A stretch of 52,801 bases of DNA from Saprospiraceae bacterium (GCA_021604865.1 BQJU01000050.1:1-52801); one strand, 5' to 3'. Numbered from the stretch's first letter, positions 17,515-28,100 are shown. Numbers and translations: made by a program. Notes: generated from the sequence alone by a model not told the origin.

Positions 17515-17839
17515 GAGCATGTTTGGAGGTCGGTTTTTGTAGCGTCTCGGCTCAGCCGAGATGATGAGGTAAGGCTTTTTTTGAAGTTCACCTCGGCTCA
17601 GCCGAGACGGACAAGAAAAACAACAAAGTATCATCGAAAAAGTAATCCTTTGCAGCCAATGCTCCTACTCTGCCTTCGCGAAGCTACGGCGAAGCAAGGG
17701 GCTGAGTCCTTCGCCAAAGGCTACCGCGCCGTCGTTGAAGCCTTTCGCTTGCGCCGAAGCTTCAGCGAAGGAGCATGGCGCAGCCGACCGGAGAAAGCTT
17801 CAGCGCAAGTGGATGGTTGGCCTCCAAATATGCTCTAAG
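17515..17839. repeat. MITE-like element with inverted ends, near-complete copy
   Basis: The element is bounded by inverted termini: GAGCATGTTTGGAGGTC at 17515-17531 and GGCCTCCAAATATGCTC at 17820-17836, complementary with two differences. Internally it has two copies of CTCGGCTCAGCCGAG (17546-17560 and 17592-17606), each a 7-bp stem with a 1-nt loop, then a GC-rich block (17690-17800) shared with positions 51-165. It encodes no convincing protein. The structure suggests a non-autonomous mobile or REP-like repeat; no target-site duplication is obvious by eye. Confidence 0.6.
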
Positions 17840-18062
17840 ATAAGGATTTTTGCTTTTAAAGAGGTACCCGACCTTATTGGGTTTGAAAAGTTACCAAGCA
17901 TAAACATAAAACCGGTTGGTATATATCAATCTAAATACTTTGAGGTTTAAAATTTCCCAAATATTTTTGATCGGGTATATATCTTCCTGTCAAGCATAAA
18001 GTCTCAAAATTAATTCACCAAAAATTTCTTAATTTAGGCGCCTGAATGAGCGTGTTAAAACA

Positions 18063-20330
18063 ATGGCAGTTTATCTTCAGAGCTTGTTTGCAACCCGAAA
18101 ATTGGTTTCCAAACAAGGTCTCAAAACCCCGACCAGCATGACTATGACGGCCAGATTTCAAAAAACCATTCAGCTCGCAGCTGAAGCTTTTCAGCATTGC
18201 CTCGACCTTCCCTTTGCCGTTTACCTGATCAGTGAAGATGGCATCTTTTTGCAATACAATGCCGAGGCCAGGTCACTTTTTACATTGCCGCCCGAACCAA
18301 CTTTCCAGGACAATATTACGCCCTTTTACCTGCATCCGAACGACCGGGTCGAAAACCTCCGCCAACTCCAGCGGACGCCCCGGGGCCAGTGGCTTCGCAA
18401 CACTACCCTGGACCTGAAGATGGGCCCCGTAGTCAAACACGTGCGGGACCACAGCAAAGCCATCTGGGACGAAGAAAATAACCGGATCGTCGGTTTGTTG
18501 TGCCTCACCGTACAAATGACAAAGACCGACCGCTATCACCGGCTGTTCAGCGACCTGCCAGTGGGGGTATTCAGCTTCCGCATCGGCGTGGGGCTGGTGC
18601 ACGCCAATCCCCGCTTTTACGAAATGCATGGCTATGATTCCCTCGATGAGATCCGCTACAAACAACCGGCCGATTTCATGAAAAATGCTTCCAACCTCAA
18701 GGAACTCACCCGGAAACTTTCGAACGAAGGCAAAATTACCGACACCTACTTGGAAAACATCCGCAAAGATGGGACGTTTTTTACTGCTTCGGTGAGCGCC
18801 AAGGCAATGCACGACAATGATGGCTCCCTCATCGGCTTCGAGGGGATCGTGGAAGATGTCTCTATTGCAGATATATATTTCAAGCTGGTCAATGAAGTGC
18901 CCATCGGCCTTTTCAAAGTCCGTTTCAATGACCAGGGCGCACACATCCTGATTCACTGCAACCAGCATTTTGCCCAAAACCGGGGAGCAGAGCAGGCGGA
19001 GGCCTTGATTGGGATGGACCTGCGCGATTTTCACAAGTCGGAGGCGGATTTCCACCGATTCTTTACTGAATTGATCCGGAAGGATGAAAAGGGTGAATTT
19101 CTGACGGATTATATCCTGGAGGCCTTCAACGGGCAGGGCGAATTGCGCAAATACGAATTGTACGCACGACTGCTGAAAGATGCTGGTGGCAAGGCCTCCG
19201 GACTGGTAGGCGCCGAGCGGGATGTAACCGACTTTTGGGAAACCAAGCAGCAACTGGAGGAGCTAACAACCGACATCGGCAAGGTATTGCATTCTTATTC
19301 TTCTACCCTAATCAATTCCAAACATACCATGGGCGCCGTAGTCCGCTCTCTGGTGTTGGAAGACGAAAAGATACAAAAGGAAGCTAAACTTGATTATCCC
19401 GGGATCATGCAGAAAATAGCCAGCCAAATCTCGGCACTGGAGCGCAGCATTACCTCGGTACTCGAAAAAAATAAAACCGTCGCCTTTTTTGACGCCAAGA
19501 TCGAAGAACAGCTGGTTTATTTGATGAATCTCCTGAAGAACAGCGAAGAACGCAAAGTCGATACCCAAAAAATAGCCCTGATCCGAGATGGGTCGATCCG
19601 CATCAAAGAACTAACCCGGGAGATGGGTCTTGGCAATTTCCCTCGTGAACTCACCAAAAAAACAGGCCGACAGCTCAATGAAATACTCCGACTGTGCAGT
19701 CTGGTTACACTCACTCACGGGGTGGAGGCGGTGCTAGAGATGGAAACCGGCGTCAATAACTTGCGAAGCTACATCCTGACCCGCGTCAAAAAAAGGGAGC
19801 AGCTCAAAAAGCTGGATATCTACGACCTTCTGCTTGGGGTAGCGAAAAACATGGGAGAATACGCCGCCCAACGCAACATCGAATTGCGCATGAATATCAA
19901 GGAAATAAGCAACATTTACATTCAGGGATACCAGGAAGACCTGACCCGGGCACTATTGAACATTGTACACAATGCCATCAAATACAGCTGGAGTCGTAAG
20001 AGGCCCGCAAAGTCTTTTGTGAAGATTGAAGGCCGCACAGATGCCCTATGGTTATACCTGGATATTGAAAATTGGGGCGTGGCGATCACTCCCAAAGAAC
20101 TGGAGGACAAACTGCTCTTCAAGGTCGGATACCGGGGGGTCAACTCCCAGGACCGCAGACGACCCGGTACCGGATTGGGGCTGTACGACGCCCAAAAGGT
20201 CATTAAAAAACACAGGGGAAAATTGAGTATTACTAGCAAACCTTCTTTGGGTAACGCCGAGGATGACTATTCTAAACCTTTTAAAAGTAATGTGATCATT
20301 CAAATCCCTCTAATCAAACAATCTTTATGA
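18063..20330 (+). CDS. PAS-domain sensor kinase-like protein without a canonical H-box
   Basis: The protein (755 aa from this ATG) carries about three PAS domains between residues 40 and 410 (for example FAVYLISEDGIFLQYN; GVFSFRIGVGLVHANPRFYEMHGYDS with its PAC segment). A helical region and a C-terminal HATPase_c domain follow, with N-box NIVHNAIKYSW, G1-like DIENWGVAI and GTGLGLYDAQKVIKKH. There is no clear HExxT/P phosphoacceptor box; candidates such as LHSYSSTL are weak. The first 25 codons overlap an inverted repeat, so the true start may be the ATG at 18138. It overlaps the next gene by 4 bp. No membrane segment is visible, so it should be cytosolic. Confidence 0.78.
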   Translation: MAVYLQSLFATRKLVSKQGLKTPTSMTMTARFQKTIQLAAEAFQHCLDLPFAVYLISEDGIFLQYNAEARSLFTLPPEPTFQDNITPFYLHPNDRVENLRQLQRTPRGQWLRNTTLDLKMGPVVKHVRDHSKAIWDEENNRIVGLLCLTVQMTKTDRYHRLFSDLPVGVFSFRIGVGLVHANPRFYEMHGYDSLDEIRYKQPADFMKNASNLKELTRKLSNEGKITDTYLENIRKDGTFFTASVSAKAMHDNDGSLIGFEGIVEDVSIADIYFKLVNEVPIGLFKVRFNDQGAHILIHCNQHFAQNRGAEQAEALIGMDLRDFHKSEADFHRFFTELIRKDEKGEFLTDYILEAFNGQGELRKYELYARLLKDAGGKASGLVGAERDVTDFWETKQQLEELTTDIGKVLHSYSSTLINSKHTMGAVVRSLVLEDEKIQKEAKLDYPGIMQKIASQISALERSITSVLEKNKTVAFFDAKIEEQLVYLMNLLKNSEERKVDTQKIALIRDGSIRIKELTREMGLGNFPRELTKKTGRQLNEILRLCSLVTLTHGVEAVLEMETGVNNLRSYILTRVKKREQLKKLDIYDLLLGVAKNMGEYAAQRNIELRMNIKEISNIYIQGYQEDLTRALLNIVHNAIKYSWSRKRPAKSFVKIEGRTDALWLYLDIENWGVAITPKELEDKLLFKVGYRGVNSQDRRRPGTGLGLYDAQKVIKKHRGKLSITSKPSLGNAEDDYSKPFKSNVIIQIPLIKQSL
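18079..18121. repeat. Compact inverted repeat of the dispersed family, within the kinase 5' end
   Basis: AGAGCTTGTTTGCAACC at 18079-18095 is complementary to GGTTTCCAAACAAGGTCT at 18104-18121, with one indel and two mismatches. Both arms resemble the termini of the element at 17515-17839. It could be a minimal deleted copy, or an mRNA hairpin at the start of the kinase gene. Confidence 0.4.
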
Positions 20331-20833
20331 ATCACTTAAAAGTACTCTGGGTTGAAGACAATGCCGACGACGACCTTTACAACCTGACCAGCCCGGTATA
20401 CATCGACGGCCGGTTTCAGCTCGACATCGCTATCAATGCTTCGGAGGCCTATTTTTACCTTAATAAACGGGTGTACGATGTAGTCATCGTGGATATCCGA
20501 ATTCCACCAGGCCGCGACCCGATCTGGCGAAAAAAACACGAAATCCTCCTCGAAACGGACGACGTCAACTCCAACCGCCTGGGATTGGAACTACTCCGGT
20601 GCATTTTTGACAACAATCAGCAACAACCTACCCTGAGGATCGATCAGAATTTGTCTTCCCGGCGTTATGGGGTGTTCACCGTGGAAAAACGGGATGAACT
20701 GGAGCCTTTTTTTCGGAAGTTTAATCTGGAAGACCTGAAATATCGACATAAAAATGCCATGATGCCCCATACAGCGCTACTCGATTTTATCGAGGAGGTA
20801 TCAGAGGAATTGGAGAGTCGGGTACTAGGATAA
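20327..20833 (+). CDS. Stand-alone atypical receiver-domain protein
   Basis: This 168-aa protein looks like a CheY-type receiver: LKVLWVEDNADDD supplies the acidic pocket, VVIVDIRIPPGRDP the likely phosphoacceptor aspartate, and VEKRDEL a possible conserved lysine. It is unusual in having an inserted segment after the phosphorylation site (IWRKKHEILLETDDVNSNRLG) and in lacking an output domain. Its ATG overlaps the stop of the kinase-like gene (ATGA), so the two are translationally coupled and very probably partners. A membrane protein gene follows 9 bp later. Confidence 0.75.
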   Translation: MNHLKVLWVEDNADDDLYNLTSPVYIDGRFQLDIAINASEAYFYLNKRVYDVVIVDIRIPPGRDPIWRKKHEILLETDDVNSNRLGLELLRCIFDNNQQQPTLRIDQNLSSRRYGVFTVEKRDELEPFFRKFNLEDLKYRHKNAMMPHTALLDFIEEVSEELESRVLG

Positions 20834-20842
20834 TTATCAATT

Positions 20843-21967
20843 ATGGACATTGGTTATTTACATTTAATTGTTGAGGTATCCGTTACAGTATACGTTTTCC
20901 TGTTGGGGCTACCCGTACTGGTCAATCAGATCTTCCTCCCAGAAGACCTGCGACGGATGAGCAAGCGCAATTATACCGGCGGCACCACCTGGTATATGGC
21001 CCTGCTGACGGTGTTGTTGCTGCTCATTGTGTTAATCGTTTATTTCGGGACCGGCCATGCCTCGTCTACCGACCTCCCGATGCTGGGCCTCGTCGTTACT
21101 GTTCTATTCCTGTTGATGTTATCGATCACGCTCTGGTTCCTTTATCAGCAGCTCATCCGGTCGCAAGGCTATCGGGCAAGGATCATCGAGATCATCCGAA
21201 AAAAGATCCGGAAGAAATATCGCCAGACCGGCCAACTCGACCGGGCTTACCTGGCGGATTTGGAACACCTCGGCGTTTATTCCAAAAGAGGGCTGGAAAC
21301 ACAGAATGTGATCAAAGCGCTGGAGGATGTTTTGAATCAGGCCCTGGAAAATGAACACACGTCCTTCGACAGCATGGCCCTGATTCAGGTTATTGAAACG
21401 CTATACCGTTCAGTTGCCAATACTGTGGAGCCGGGCAGCCGGGCAAACATGGTACAGGTACTAACTATTTATAAGAGTATCCTGATGGAGTTGGGAAGCC
21501 ACTCTAGCCTCGACAAAGAAGTGATTTTTGGCAATGCCACCCGCAAGATCAAAGATTGTACCACCAAGATCGCCCGGACTTCCCTGAAGTTGGAATACGC
21601 TGATATGATGCCGTTGGTCCTCAACGTACTCACCCTGATCCCTGGATCTTCGGATAAATTGTTTTACATCGGCATCCTGGCGCTGGAGAACAACCACTAC
21701 CAGATTGCCACCAACGTACTGGCCGAGATCATGGACCGCGATAATATCGACGATTTTACCATAAACAACTACCTGGGGTTGATCGCACATTTTTACTTTG
21801 CCGGCCCCACCGCCCGGCACTATGCCACCGGCTCACTGCAAAACCACGGGATCGACATCAGTAAAGAAGTGGTGCAGAAAGCCGCCCGGCATCACTATGC
21901 CCTTTCCGATTTTGTAACGGTAGACCGGCTTGAGGCAATGCTGGCAATTTATCCAGCAGAGGTTTGA
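20843..21967 (+). CDS. Membrane protein of the PAS-kinase/receiver operon
   Basis: The 374-aa protein has three predicted transmembrane helices near the N-terminus (about residues 7-30, 50-70 and 77-100). A basic stretch (RIIEIIRKKIRKKYRQTG) is followed by a helical cytosolic domain that could contain TPR-like repeats (PLVLNVLTLIPGSSDKLFYIG, ALENNHYQIATNVLAEIMDRD). I do not recognise a named family. It may anchor the signalling complex or be the output effector of the receiver. Confidence 0.65.
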   Translation: MDIGYLHLIVEVSVTVYVFLLGLPVLVNQIFLPEDLRRMSKRNYTGGTTWYMALLTVLLLLIVLIVYFGTGHASSTDLPMLGLVVTVLFLLMLSITLWFLYQQLIRSQGYRARIIEIIRKKIRKKYRQTGQLDRAYLADLEHLGVYSKRGLETQNVIKALEDVLNQALENEHTSFDSMALIQVIETLYRSVANTVEPGSRANMVQVLTIYKSILMELGSHSSLDKEVIFGNATRKIKDCTTKIARTSLKLEYADMMPLVLNVLTLIPGSSDKLFYIGILALENNHYQIATNVLAEIMDRDNIDDFTINNYLGLIAHFYFAGPTARHYATGSLQNHGIDISKEVVQKAARHHYALSDFVTVDRLEAMLAIYPAEV

Positions 21968-21991
21968 TTTTTATTGCGATCCCTAGGGAAC

Positions 21992-22900
21992 TTATTTCAC
22001 CGGCGTCTCAATATGCGCCATGGCCACCCATTGTTGGTTCCAGTTGCCGAAGGGAAATTTGGCAAATTGTTTTTTATAACTACCAGGGCCATCGTAATTA
22101 CAGCCAGTCCGAGAGGCAGTATATTTCGAATTGCGGCCATGCATCATGGTATACTTTGTTACGTTGCCTTGTTCGTCTTTTTCTACGGAAGTGACTACAG
22201 CCACGTGCATGATCTTTCCTTTGCTACCGTCATGAACAAATTTGCCTGGATTGGTGAGCAGCTCAATATCCATATTACTGTATTTCTCATCCGTTCTACC
22301 GAAAAACATCACGCTGCCGGGGCGGATCTTATTGCCATCGGCCAAGGCATCCTGTACGATGAGCAGGTTGCTGTTGCGGTAGTACCAGTCGGCGATCTGG
22401 CGGGAATTGCGGTCCTTGCCGAAGGAGGGGTAAGTGTAACTCGACTTGTCGGCCAGAGCGGGCATACGCACTTGCACGCTGTCTTTGATTTGGTGAAAAA
22501 TGCCGGAACAGTCTTGTCCTAACGAACTGACATAGGCCAGTTTTTTTGCTTCCATGGCTCGGGCTAATTTTTCGAGCATAGTGGCCAGCTTATTGTCGCT
22601 CACCACCCGGGCGGCGAGCCCACCGCTACCATTGGAGGTTGTTGAAATCACAGGTTTGATCTCTGGCTTTTCCAAGGGAGTAACCTCTTCTACCTCTCCT
22701 GTAGCAGGCTGGGACGTTTCTGCGGTATCCGTCTTTATTTCCGCAGTATCTGCCTCGTTCTGTGGAGAAAGCGTGAGGTCTGTTTTCTCCTTAGTTGTTT
22801 CAGCAATTGTCTTTTTGGAGTCGTCAGAGCAGGCAGTGAAAAAAACGACTACGAGAGCCACCAATATTGATCTATTCAAATGGGTTAGCATCAATTTCAT
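21992..22900 (-). CDS. Lipoprotein with NlpC/P60-like (CHAP-like) domain
   Basis: The 302-aa protein has a lipoprotein signal (VVFFTAC, Cys24) and a Thr/Glu-rich spacer of about 80 residues. Its C-terminal domain has the cysteine peptidase/amidase hallmarks of the NlpC/P60 superfamily: GQDCSGIFHQI (Cys131), RPGSVMFFGR, and KIMHVAVVTSV (His232). It is therefore a candidate murein hydrolase or amidase in the periplasm, anchored by lipid. A possible promoter region precedes it from 22901. It is convergent with the signalling operon, leaving 24 bp between stops. Confidence 0.72.
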   Translation of the reverse strand: MKLMLTHLNRSILVALVVVFFTACSDDSKKTIAETTKEKTDLTLSPQNEADTAEIKTDTAETSQPATGEVEEVTPLEKPEIKPVISTTSNGSGGLAARVVSDNKLATMLEKLARAMEAKKLAYVSSLGQDCSGIFHQIKDSVQVRMPALADKSSYTYPSFGKDRNSRQIADWYYRNSNLLIVQDALADGNKIRPGSVMFFGRTDEKYSNMDIELLTNPGKFVHDGSKGKIMHVAVVTSVEKDEQGNVTKYTMMHGRNSKYTASRTGCNYDGPGSYKKQFAKFPFGNWNQQWVAMAHIETPVK

Positions 22901-23329
22901 TCCTTCTGGGTTTAGTTAATTATTAGTATTGTTTTCATGTTAATTTTGAACGCACTGTAGTTTATGTACCTACGAGCTTGTTTTCCTTTAAGCTTTAAAT
23001 ATGCTATAAATAATTCCACCCCACAAAAGACATTTTGAGCGCATTACCACAATTAAATAGTTGTTTTTTGGATCAAAAAATAATTTAAAAATCTAATTAT
23101 CAGTGTTTTATAAAAAACCAACTACCACAATAATTATTAGCATTTTAAATTCTTTGGAAGCATAGAAAATGGCAGATCCTGATTAGGAATAAAAAAATGA
23201 TAGGTTGTCTTCTCCTTGTGGATCAGGATTACATGTGGCGACTATTAGGAAGAACGGCCATCAATTCCATGTAATATGATGCATTTGCTAAATTTGGGGA
23301 AGGTATAGTAGTGTGCAATCACACACAAA

Positions 23330-23354
23330 AAGGCTTGGACATAATCCAAGCCTT
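23330..23354 (-). terminator. Rho-independent terminator of the peptidoglycan-binding protein gene
   Basis: A perfect stem (AAGGCTTGGA at 23330-23339, 5-nt loop, TCCAAGCCTT at 23345-23354) is followed on the minus strand by a run of T residues. It lies about 65 bp after the stop of the gene ending at 23420, so it most likely terminates that transcript. Confidence 0.75.
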
Positions 23355-23376
23355 CTTCAATTTAAGAGCCCAAAGA

Positions 23377-23399
23377 TTGGCCTCCAAACATGCTCTAAG
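23377..23399. repeat. Solo right end of the dispersed repeat family
   Basis: Positions 23377-23399 (TTGGCCTCCAAACATGCTC followed by TAAG) match the right edge of the element at 17839 with a single difference. No paired left end is evident upstream. Confidence 0.5.
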
Positions 23400-23419
23400 C
23401 CACAAATCCTTTAGAGCTC

Positions 23420-24811
23420 TTAATACTTAACCCCAAGTGCTTCCAACGTTTTCAAATCAAGATGACCGATCGGTAAACCATTATCTTTTTGGTATTTAAT
23501 CAATGCTGCTTTGGTCTTTTCTCCTATTTTATTATCGATTGGGCCAGGGGCGTAACCTTTGGTGTATAAAGCATTCTGTATTTGGCCAATGGTGTAGGTG
23601 TTTATATCCGAAGGACACATTATTTCTTGCCATTCGGTGAAGCTTCCCTCCCTGATCTCTATTTTAGTTACTGTTTTGTATTGCGGCTCATGGTCTATGA
23701 TCGTTACCTCCGGCTCTGTACATAATTTCTTGGTACAAGATTCCTCAACAGCAGGGGTTTCGGTGATGGCCCCAAATACACGCTTTTCTTCCAAGGTTAA
23801 AGTCTCTTTACTGGTTTCCGGTTCAATGTAGATACTATCGATTCCGGGAGCTTCCACAACAACTTGTCTTGCGATCACTTTGTATTCCGCCTTTTCTACT
23901 ACCTTTTTAAAGGTGGCAGGGGTTGCCAGAACTTTTATTTTTACGCTTACTTCTTTGTCTATAGGCCGGGTGTCTTTTTCAAATTTCGCCTCTTTCTCAC
24001 AGGTAGTTACTTCATAGTCTTTAGTGACAGGAGGGGTAGTCGTTTGCTTGATGCAGTATTCGCCATTATCTTCAAAACCATAAGGACAGCCTTTTTTAAC
24101 TTTTCTTACACATTTTTGCTTTTCTGCAGGTACCTCTTCTAAACACCAGACCATGCAGTCTTCAGGATCAGAAGAAAGGCAGTTTTCATCCGTTTTGCGT
24201 TTTACCCATTTTTGAGTAGGCGCTGCTACTTCGATGTAGAACTCCTCATCTTGCCAGGTATAGTTGGCGACCTCTATTTTTGTGCATTCCTCTTCAATTT
24301 CAACCGTTCTCACCTCAGTTCCTGTTTCGGCAGGTATACATCTTCCCTCCTCAGTTGTGCCATCAATTCTTAGGGTTACAAAATCATCCTTAAATTCAGG
24401 TTCGGTGATGATATACTTTACCACTTCCTCCTTGATTACAATGGTATCATAAACCGTTTCCCAAACACATGGCGTGGTGATGTACTTCCAGTATCCAGGC
24501 TTGACGATGACTTCTTCATCTTTAGTTTTTGTAGATTTTTCTTCGGTAAAATCGCAGGTAGTGCATGGTTCTTTCACGGTGTAGGTAATGTCTACAGTGG
24601 AAGGATAAGGCTTTACCACTGAGGCTTCTTTCCATCCCGGTTTAATTAGAATGGTTTCGGTATGTTTTAAAGTATCTCCGGGAATAAGGCATAGGCCAAA
24701 ACATTTGCCCGACTCACCTTCTGGGTTGGAATAGGTGCCGTAAATTTGAGGTTGAGCAGTTATGGCGGTATAAAACAGGCTAAATAATAAAAGAAAACCT
24801 AGCTTTTTCAT
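23420..24811 (-). CDS. Secreted cysteine-rich protein with C-terminal peptidoglycan-binding domain
   Basis: This 463-aa protein starts with a signal peptide (MKKLGFLLLFSLFYTAITAQ); I therefore place the start at 24811. The long middle part is a series of beta-type segments with recurring KPGxWK, VxEEVxKY and paired cysteines (CTTC, CVWETV, EECTK, CMVWC, KCVRKV), without a known enzyme motif. The last 60 residues form a PG_binding_1 domain (IGQIQNALYTKGYAPGPIDN, TKAALIKYQKDNGLPIG). It is probably attached to peptidoglycan in the periplasm or surface; its specific role is unknown. Confidence 0.75.
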   Translation of the reverse strand: MKKLGFLLLFSLFYTAITAQPQIYGTYSNPEGESGKCFGLCLIPGDTLKHTETILIKPGWKEASVVKPYPSTVDITYTVKEPCTTCDFTEEKSTKTKDEEVIVKPGYWKYITTPCVWETVYDTIVIKEEVVKYIITEPEFKDDFVTLRIDGTTEEGRCIPAETGTEVRTVEIEEECTKIEVANYTWQDEEFYIEVAAPTQKWVKRKTDENCLSSDPEDCMVWCLEEVPAEKQKCVRKVKKGCPYGFEDNGEYCIKQTTTPPVTKDYEVTTCEKEAKFEKDTRPIDKEVSVKIKVLATPATFKKVVEKAEYKVIARQVVVEAPGIDSIYIEPETSKETLTLEEKRVFGAITETPAVEESCTKKLCTEPEVTIIDHEPQYKTVTKIEIREGSFTEWQEIMCPSDINTYTIGQIQNALYTKGYAPGPIDNKIGEKTKAALIKYQKDNGLPIGHLDLKTLEALGVKY

Positions 24812-25160
24812 AATACGAAATTTGAGGTTAGTTAAATAATGGATTATATTTATCTGAGCAGATATTTGCTCTTTTATACCTGCAAATTGGGTACTATTCC
24901 CCAGACTCGAAATGGGAAAGGGGTAACTGGGGACTTTGAGCGTGCAGTGGGTAAAGAGGATGGGATAAGTGGAAAAGCAAGTTTTTACCATAATTGATTG
25001 ACTATACATGGAGTATCAAAGATGCTCTATGTTGCGGAATGCACAGTAGGTAGTGACACCTTGGAAGTATGAAATACAGCGGCAAAGCCTTTGTTATTCA
25101 ATGCATGCCCTATGGGAAATGTGTACAACCTGACCGAATGATTTTTCAATCATTAACTTT
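24812..25160. other. Intergenic region, no gene seen
   Basis: The 349-bp gap between two minus-strand genes contains no convincing reading frame. It includes a small hairpin (GAGCA-N6-TGCTC, 24862-24877) followed on the plus strand by four T residues. It should hold the promoter of the peptidoglycan-binding protein gene and the end of the WD40 operon transcript. Confidence 0.4.
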
Positions 25161-28100
25161 CTATTCCTCCAATAAAGTCATGATCTGTTTTACTTGGTCG
25201 GCTCTTTCTTTGGGAATGACTCCTTCATCAGAAAAGACCTTTAAGTCATCTATGAATGCTTCACGGAAAGTTGGAATTCCTCGTTCCAAATCAAATGGTT
25301 TCGCTTTGTAATGGTCATACATTTCATATGCCTTTTCATAATCTCCCTTTAGCAAAAGGATAGCGGCTAGATTCCCAATTAGATATACATTATTTTCATC
25401 CGTTTTTAAGCCTTTTCTGATGGTTTGCTCAGCCATCGAAAATTCACCTGCAAGAAGTTGATGCCACCCTACAGAATTTAAAATTTGAAGATAGAAACCG
25501 GCATTTTCTTTGGTTGGATTATAAGTATAAATGCTTTCATATAGGCTACTTGCATAGCCAAAGTATTTTGAAGATTCGAAGTGAGTGTGCCCTTTTTCAG
25601 AAAAGAAATTGGTCTTTTCAAATAAAAAATTTAATAAAATTTCCCGATCGTTTAAATCTAGTTTATCATATAGTTTACGAAATAGGGTATCCGCTAAATC
25701 CCAATCTTTTAACCGCGCAGTTCCTATAAATAAAAACATTAATGATTTCGTATCTTCCTGAGAAATGAAATATGTAGAATTGAAGCTTACCCCTGATTCT
25801 CTTGAAAGCTCATAGTATTGAAATAAAGCTTCTATATTTAAACTCCTGGAATTTAAATTATCTTCAGTAATGATTAAAGCAATGATTTTTTCAAAATCTT
25901 TCAATTGATTCTCATCAAGTAAGCTTTCTTCCATAAATTGAATAAAATCTTTCAGAATGGCATCTCTAAAGAGGGGAAGTCCATTCTTTTCATCAAAAGG
26001 CATCGACTCAAACTCATTAAACAAATTAAGTGCCTTATCCATCTGCCCCTTTAGAATTAATATTGAAATTTGATTTTTATGATGATAAACATTATCCTTT
26101 TGAATCGTCAAACCCCTTTGCGTTGTCTCTTCTGCAGCTTTAATATTTCCAGATAAAAGCTCTTCCCAAGCCTTTGAATAAAGGTGCGCGGCATATCGAT
26201 TCATATTTTCTAAATTTACATCAGCATCGTATATGCTTTCGGATATTTGAGTTAAATAACTTAAGAACTTGGCATTTTCTTTATGGTTTTCCCGAATTGG
26301 AAAGACATTATTTTGGTCAATAATATTCAAGAAAATTTTTTGTTGCTCGGCATTTGATTTATTAAGTAAGTCTTTTATTAAAAGGTCGGAAGTTTCAAAG
26401 TCTCTATAAAGTGCTACGCTTAAAAATATGGGCAATAACGTACTTAGGTCCTCTTGATTAGTAAAATATTTTAAATCAAATTTCCCCTTTAGTTCTTTTG
26501 TTACCCTGTAAAAACGATACAAATTCTCTACACTTTGTGAATCCCTTACCAATTTTTCATAAAGAGAAATTGCTTTATCCCAAGAATCAGTATCATAATA
26601 ATAGTCCGCAATTTCCTGAATAGCATCTATGTCACTGATCGTATCAATTTCGCTTTCTTCAACAATCAGCCCTTTCTTAAGCATTTCAGGAATACTATGT
26701 ACATAAACCTCTGAAGACATTAACTCCAAAGGATTTCGCTTTAAAATAAGACTTCCATCTAAGAAGCCTATTGTAAGTGTATCATTTCTTAATTCCAATA
26801 AATTTACGGCCCTCAATTGTCTGGTAAGATCAAAAAGCTCATGCCCATCCAAGGTCCAAACTTTTGCCGTTCCATCCCAGCTGCCTGAATATACGTATTG
26901 CTCGGCTAGGTCAAAGAAAAGCGTAGTGACCTCCTTCAAATGCCCAATAAAATTAGTTGAACTGTTCGATTCGAGATCATACAACTTGATGATTCCATCC
27001 TTAAACCCAGTTAAAAGAAGATTTTGATCCTTTGAAATTTTTATAGATGAAATCCCTTTTTTCCCAAAGTCAATCGTTTGGTTTACTGTGCCATTTTTAT
27101 CCCAGATAATCACTTTGCCATCTACTCCACCCGTTAAAATGAAATTTTCATCTTCGGAGAAAGACAAATCCCCGATCATTGCTCCATGGTCAAATGTTGA
27201 TAATACTTTACCTTCCCAGTCAACTAAATATGCTTTTTTTCCCTGGTCAGGGGAAGAAAAGGATAACCCACTAATTAAAAAGGTTGAATCCTTTTCCATT
27301 GCTCTTAGATGGTATATAAATTGAACACTTTCAGGAGCGTTAAATTTATCAATAGGGTTCCCAGATAAATCCCAGATGCGAAGAAAAAAGCCGTCAGTGG
27401 TAATTATCTTAGAATCTTGATCGAAGAAGGTCGCTTCAGTAATCGGAAATTGTGACCCAACTAATGTGGCCACGTCATTACCTTCAAAATCAATTATTTT
27501 ACCTTTTGGTTGGGTGTTTGATCCACTACCTACAAAAAATAATTCATCCTTATTCGCTAACGCAATGGATAGCCCTTCATTAAAATCTATCCTTTTTTCA
27601 TCTTCTCTAAAAGCCCAGGATTTTACAAACCCCTCAAAGTCAGAACTTACAATAATTGGAAGGCTATTCATGAATGAAGCTGCCCAGACGGCTTGATCAT
27701 GTCCTAGTAGTGTTGCCTTTTCTTCTCCATTTAAAGACCACACCTTAACACTTCCATCATCACTACAAGTTAATATATCATTTGTTTCAGGATGAAAATT
27801 CACACCATTTATTCCCCCTTGGTGACCTCGAAATATACGAACCATATTGAGATCAAGACCCCAAAGAATTGCTGTCTGATCATCGCTCCCTGTAATGATG
27901 TACTGGCCATTTGTTGAAACAGCCATATCTCTAACATAATGCGTATGGCCATCCAAAATTTTCTTTGCATTTTTTTTGAAATCCCACAAAGCTAGATTTG
28001 AATTCGGGCCATAACAACTGGATAGTATTCTGTCATTATCAACAAATATTGCTGAAGAGACATTATCTTCTTGGCGATAAGAGGCGATAAACTCCCCATC

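Larger units (their letters stand above)
22901..23419. other. Intergenic region with hairpins and a repeat end
   Basis: This 519-bp AT-rich gap has no credible gene. Next to 22900 it should hold the promoter of the lipoprotein gene. At 23311-23324 there is a small hairpin (GTGTG-CAAT-CACAC), followed by the terminator at 23330-23354 and a solo end of the dispersed repeat at 23377-23399. Confidence 0.5.
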
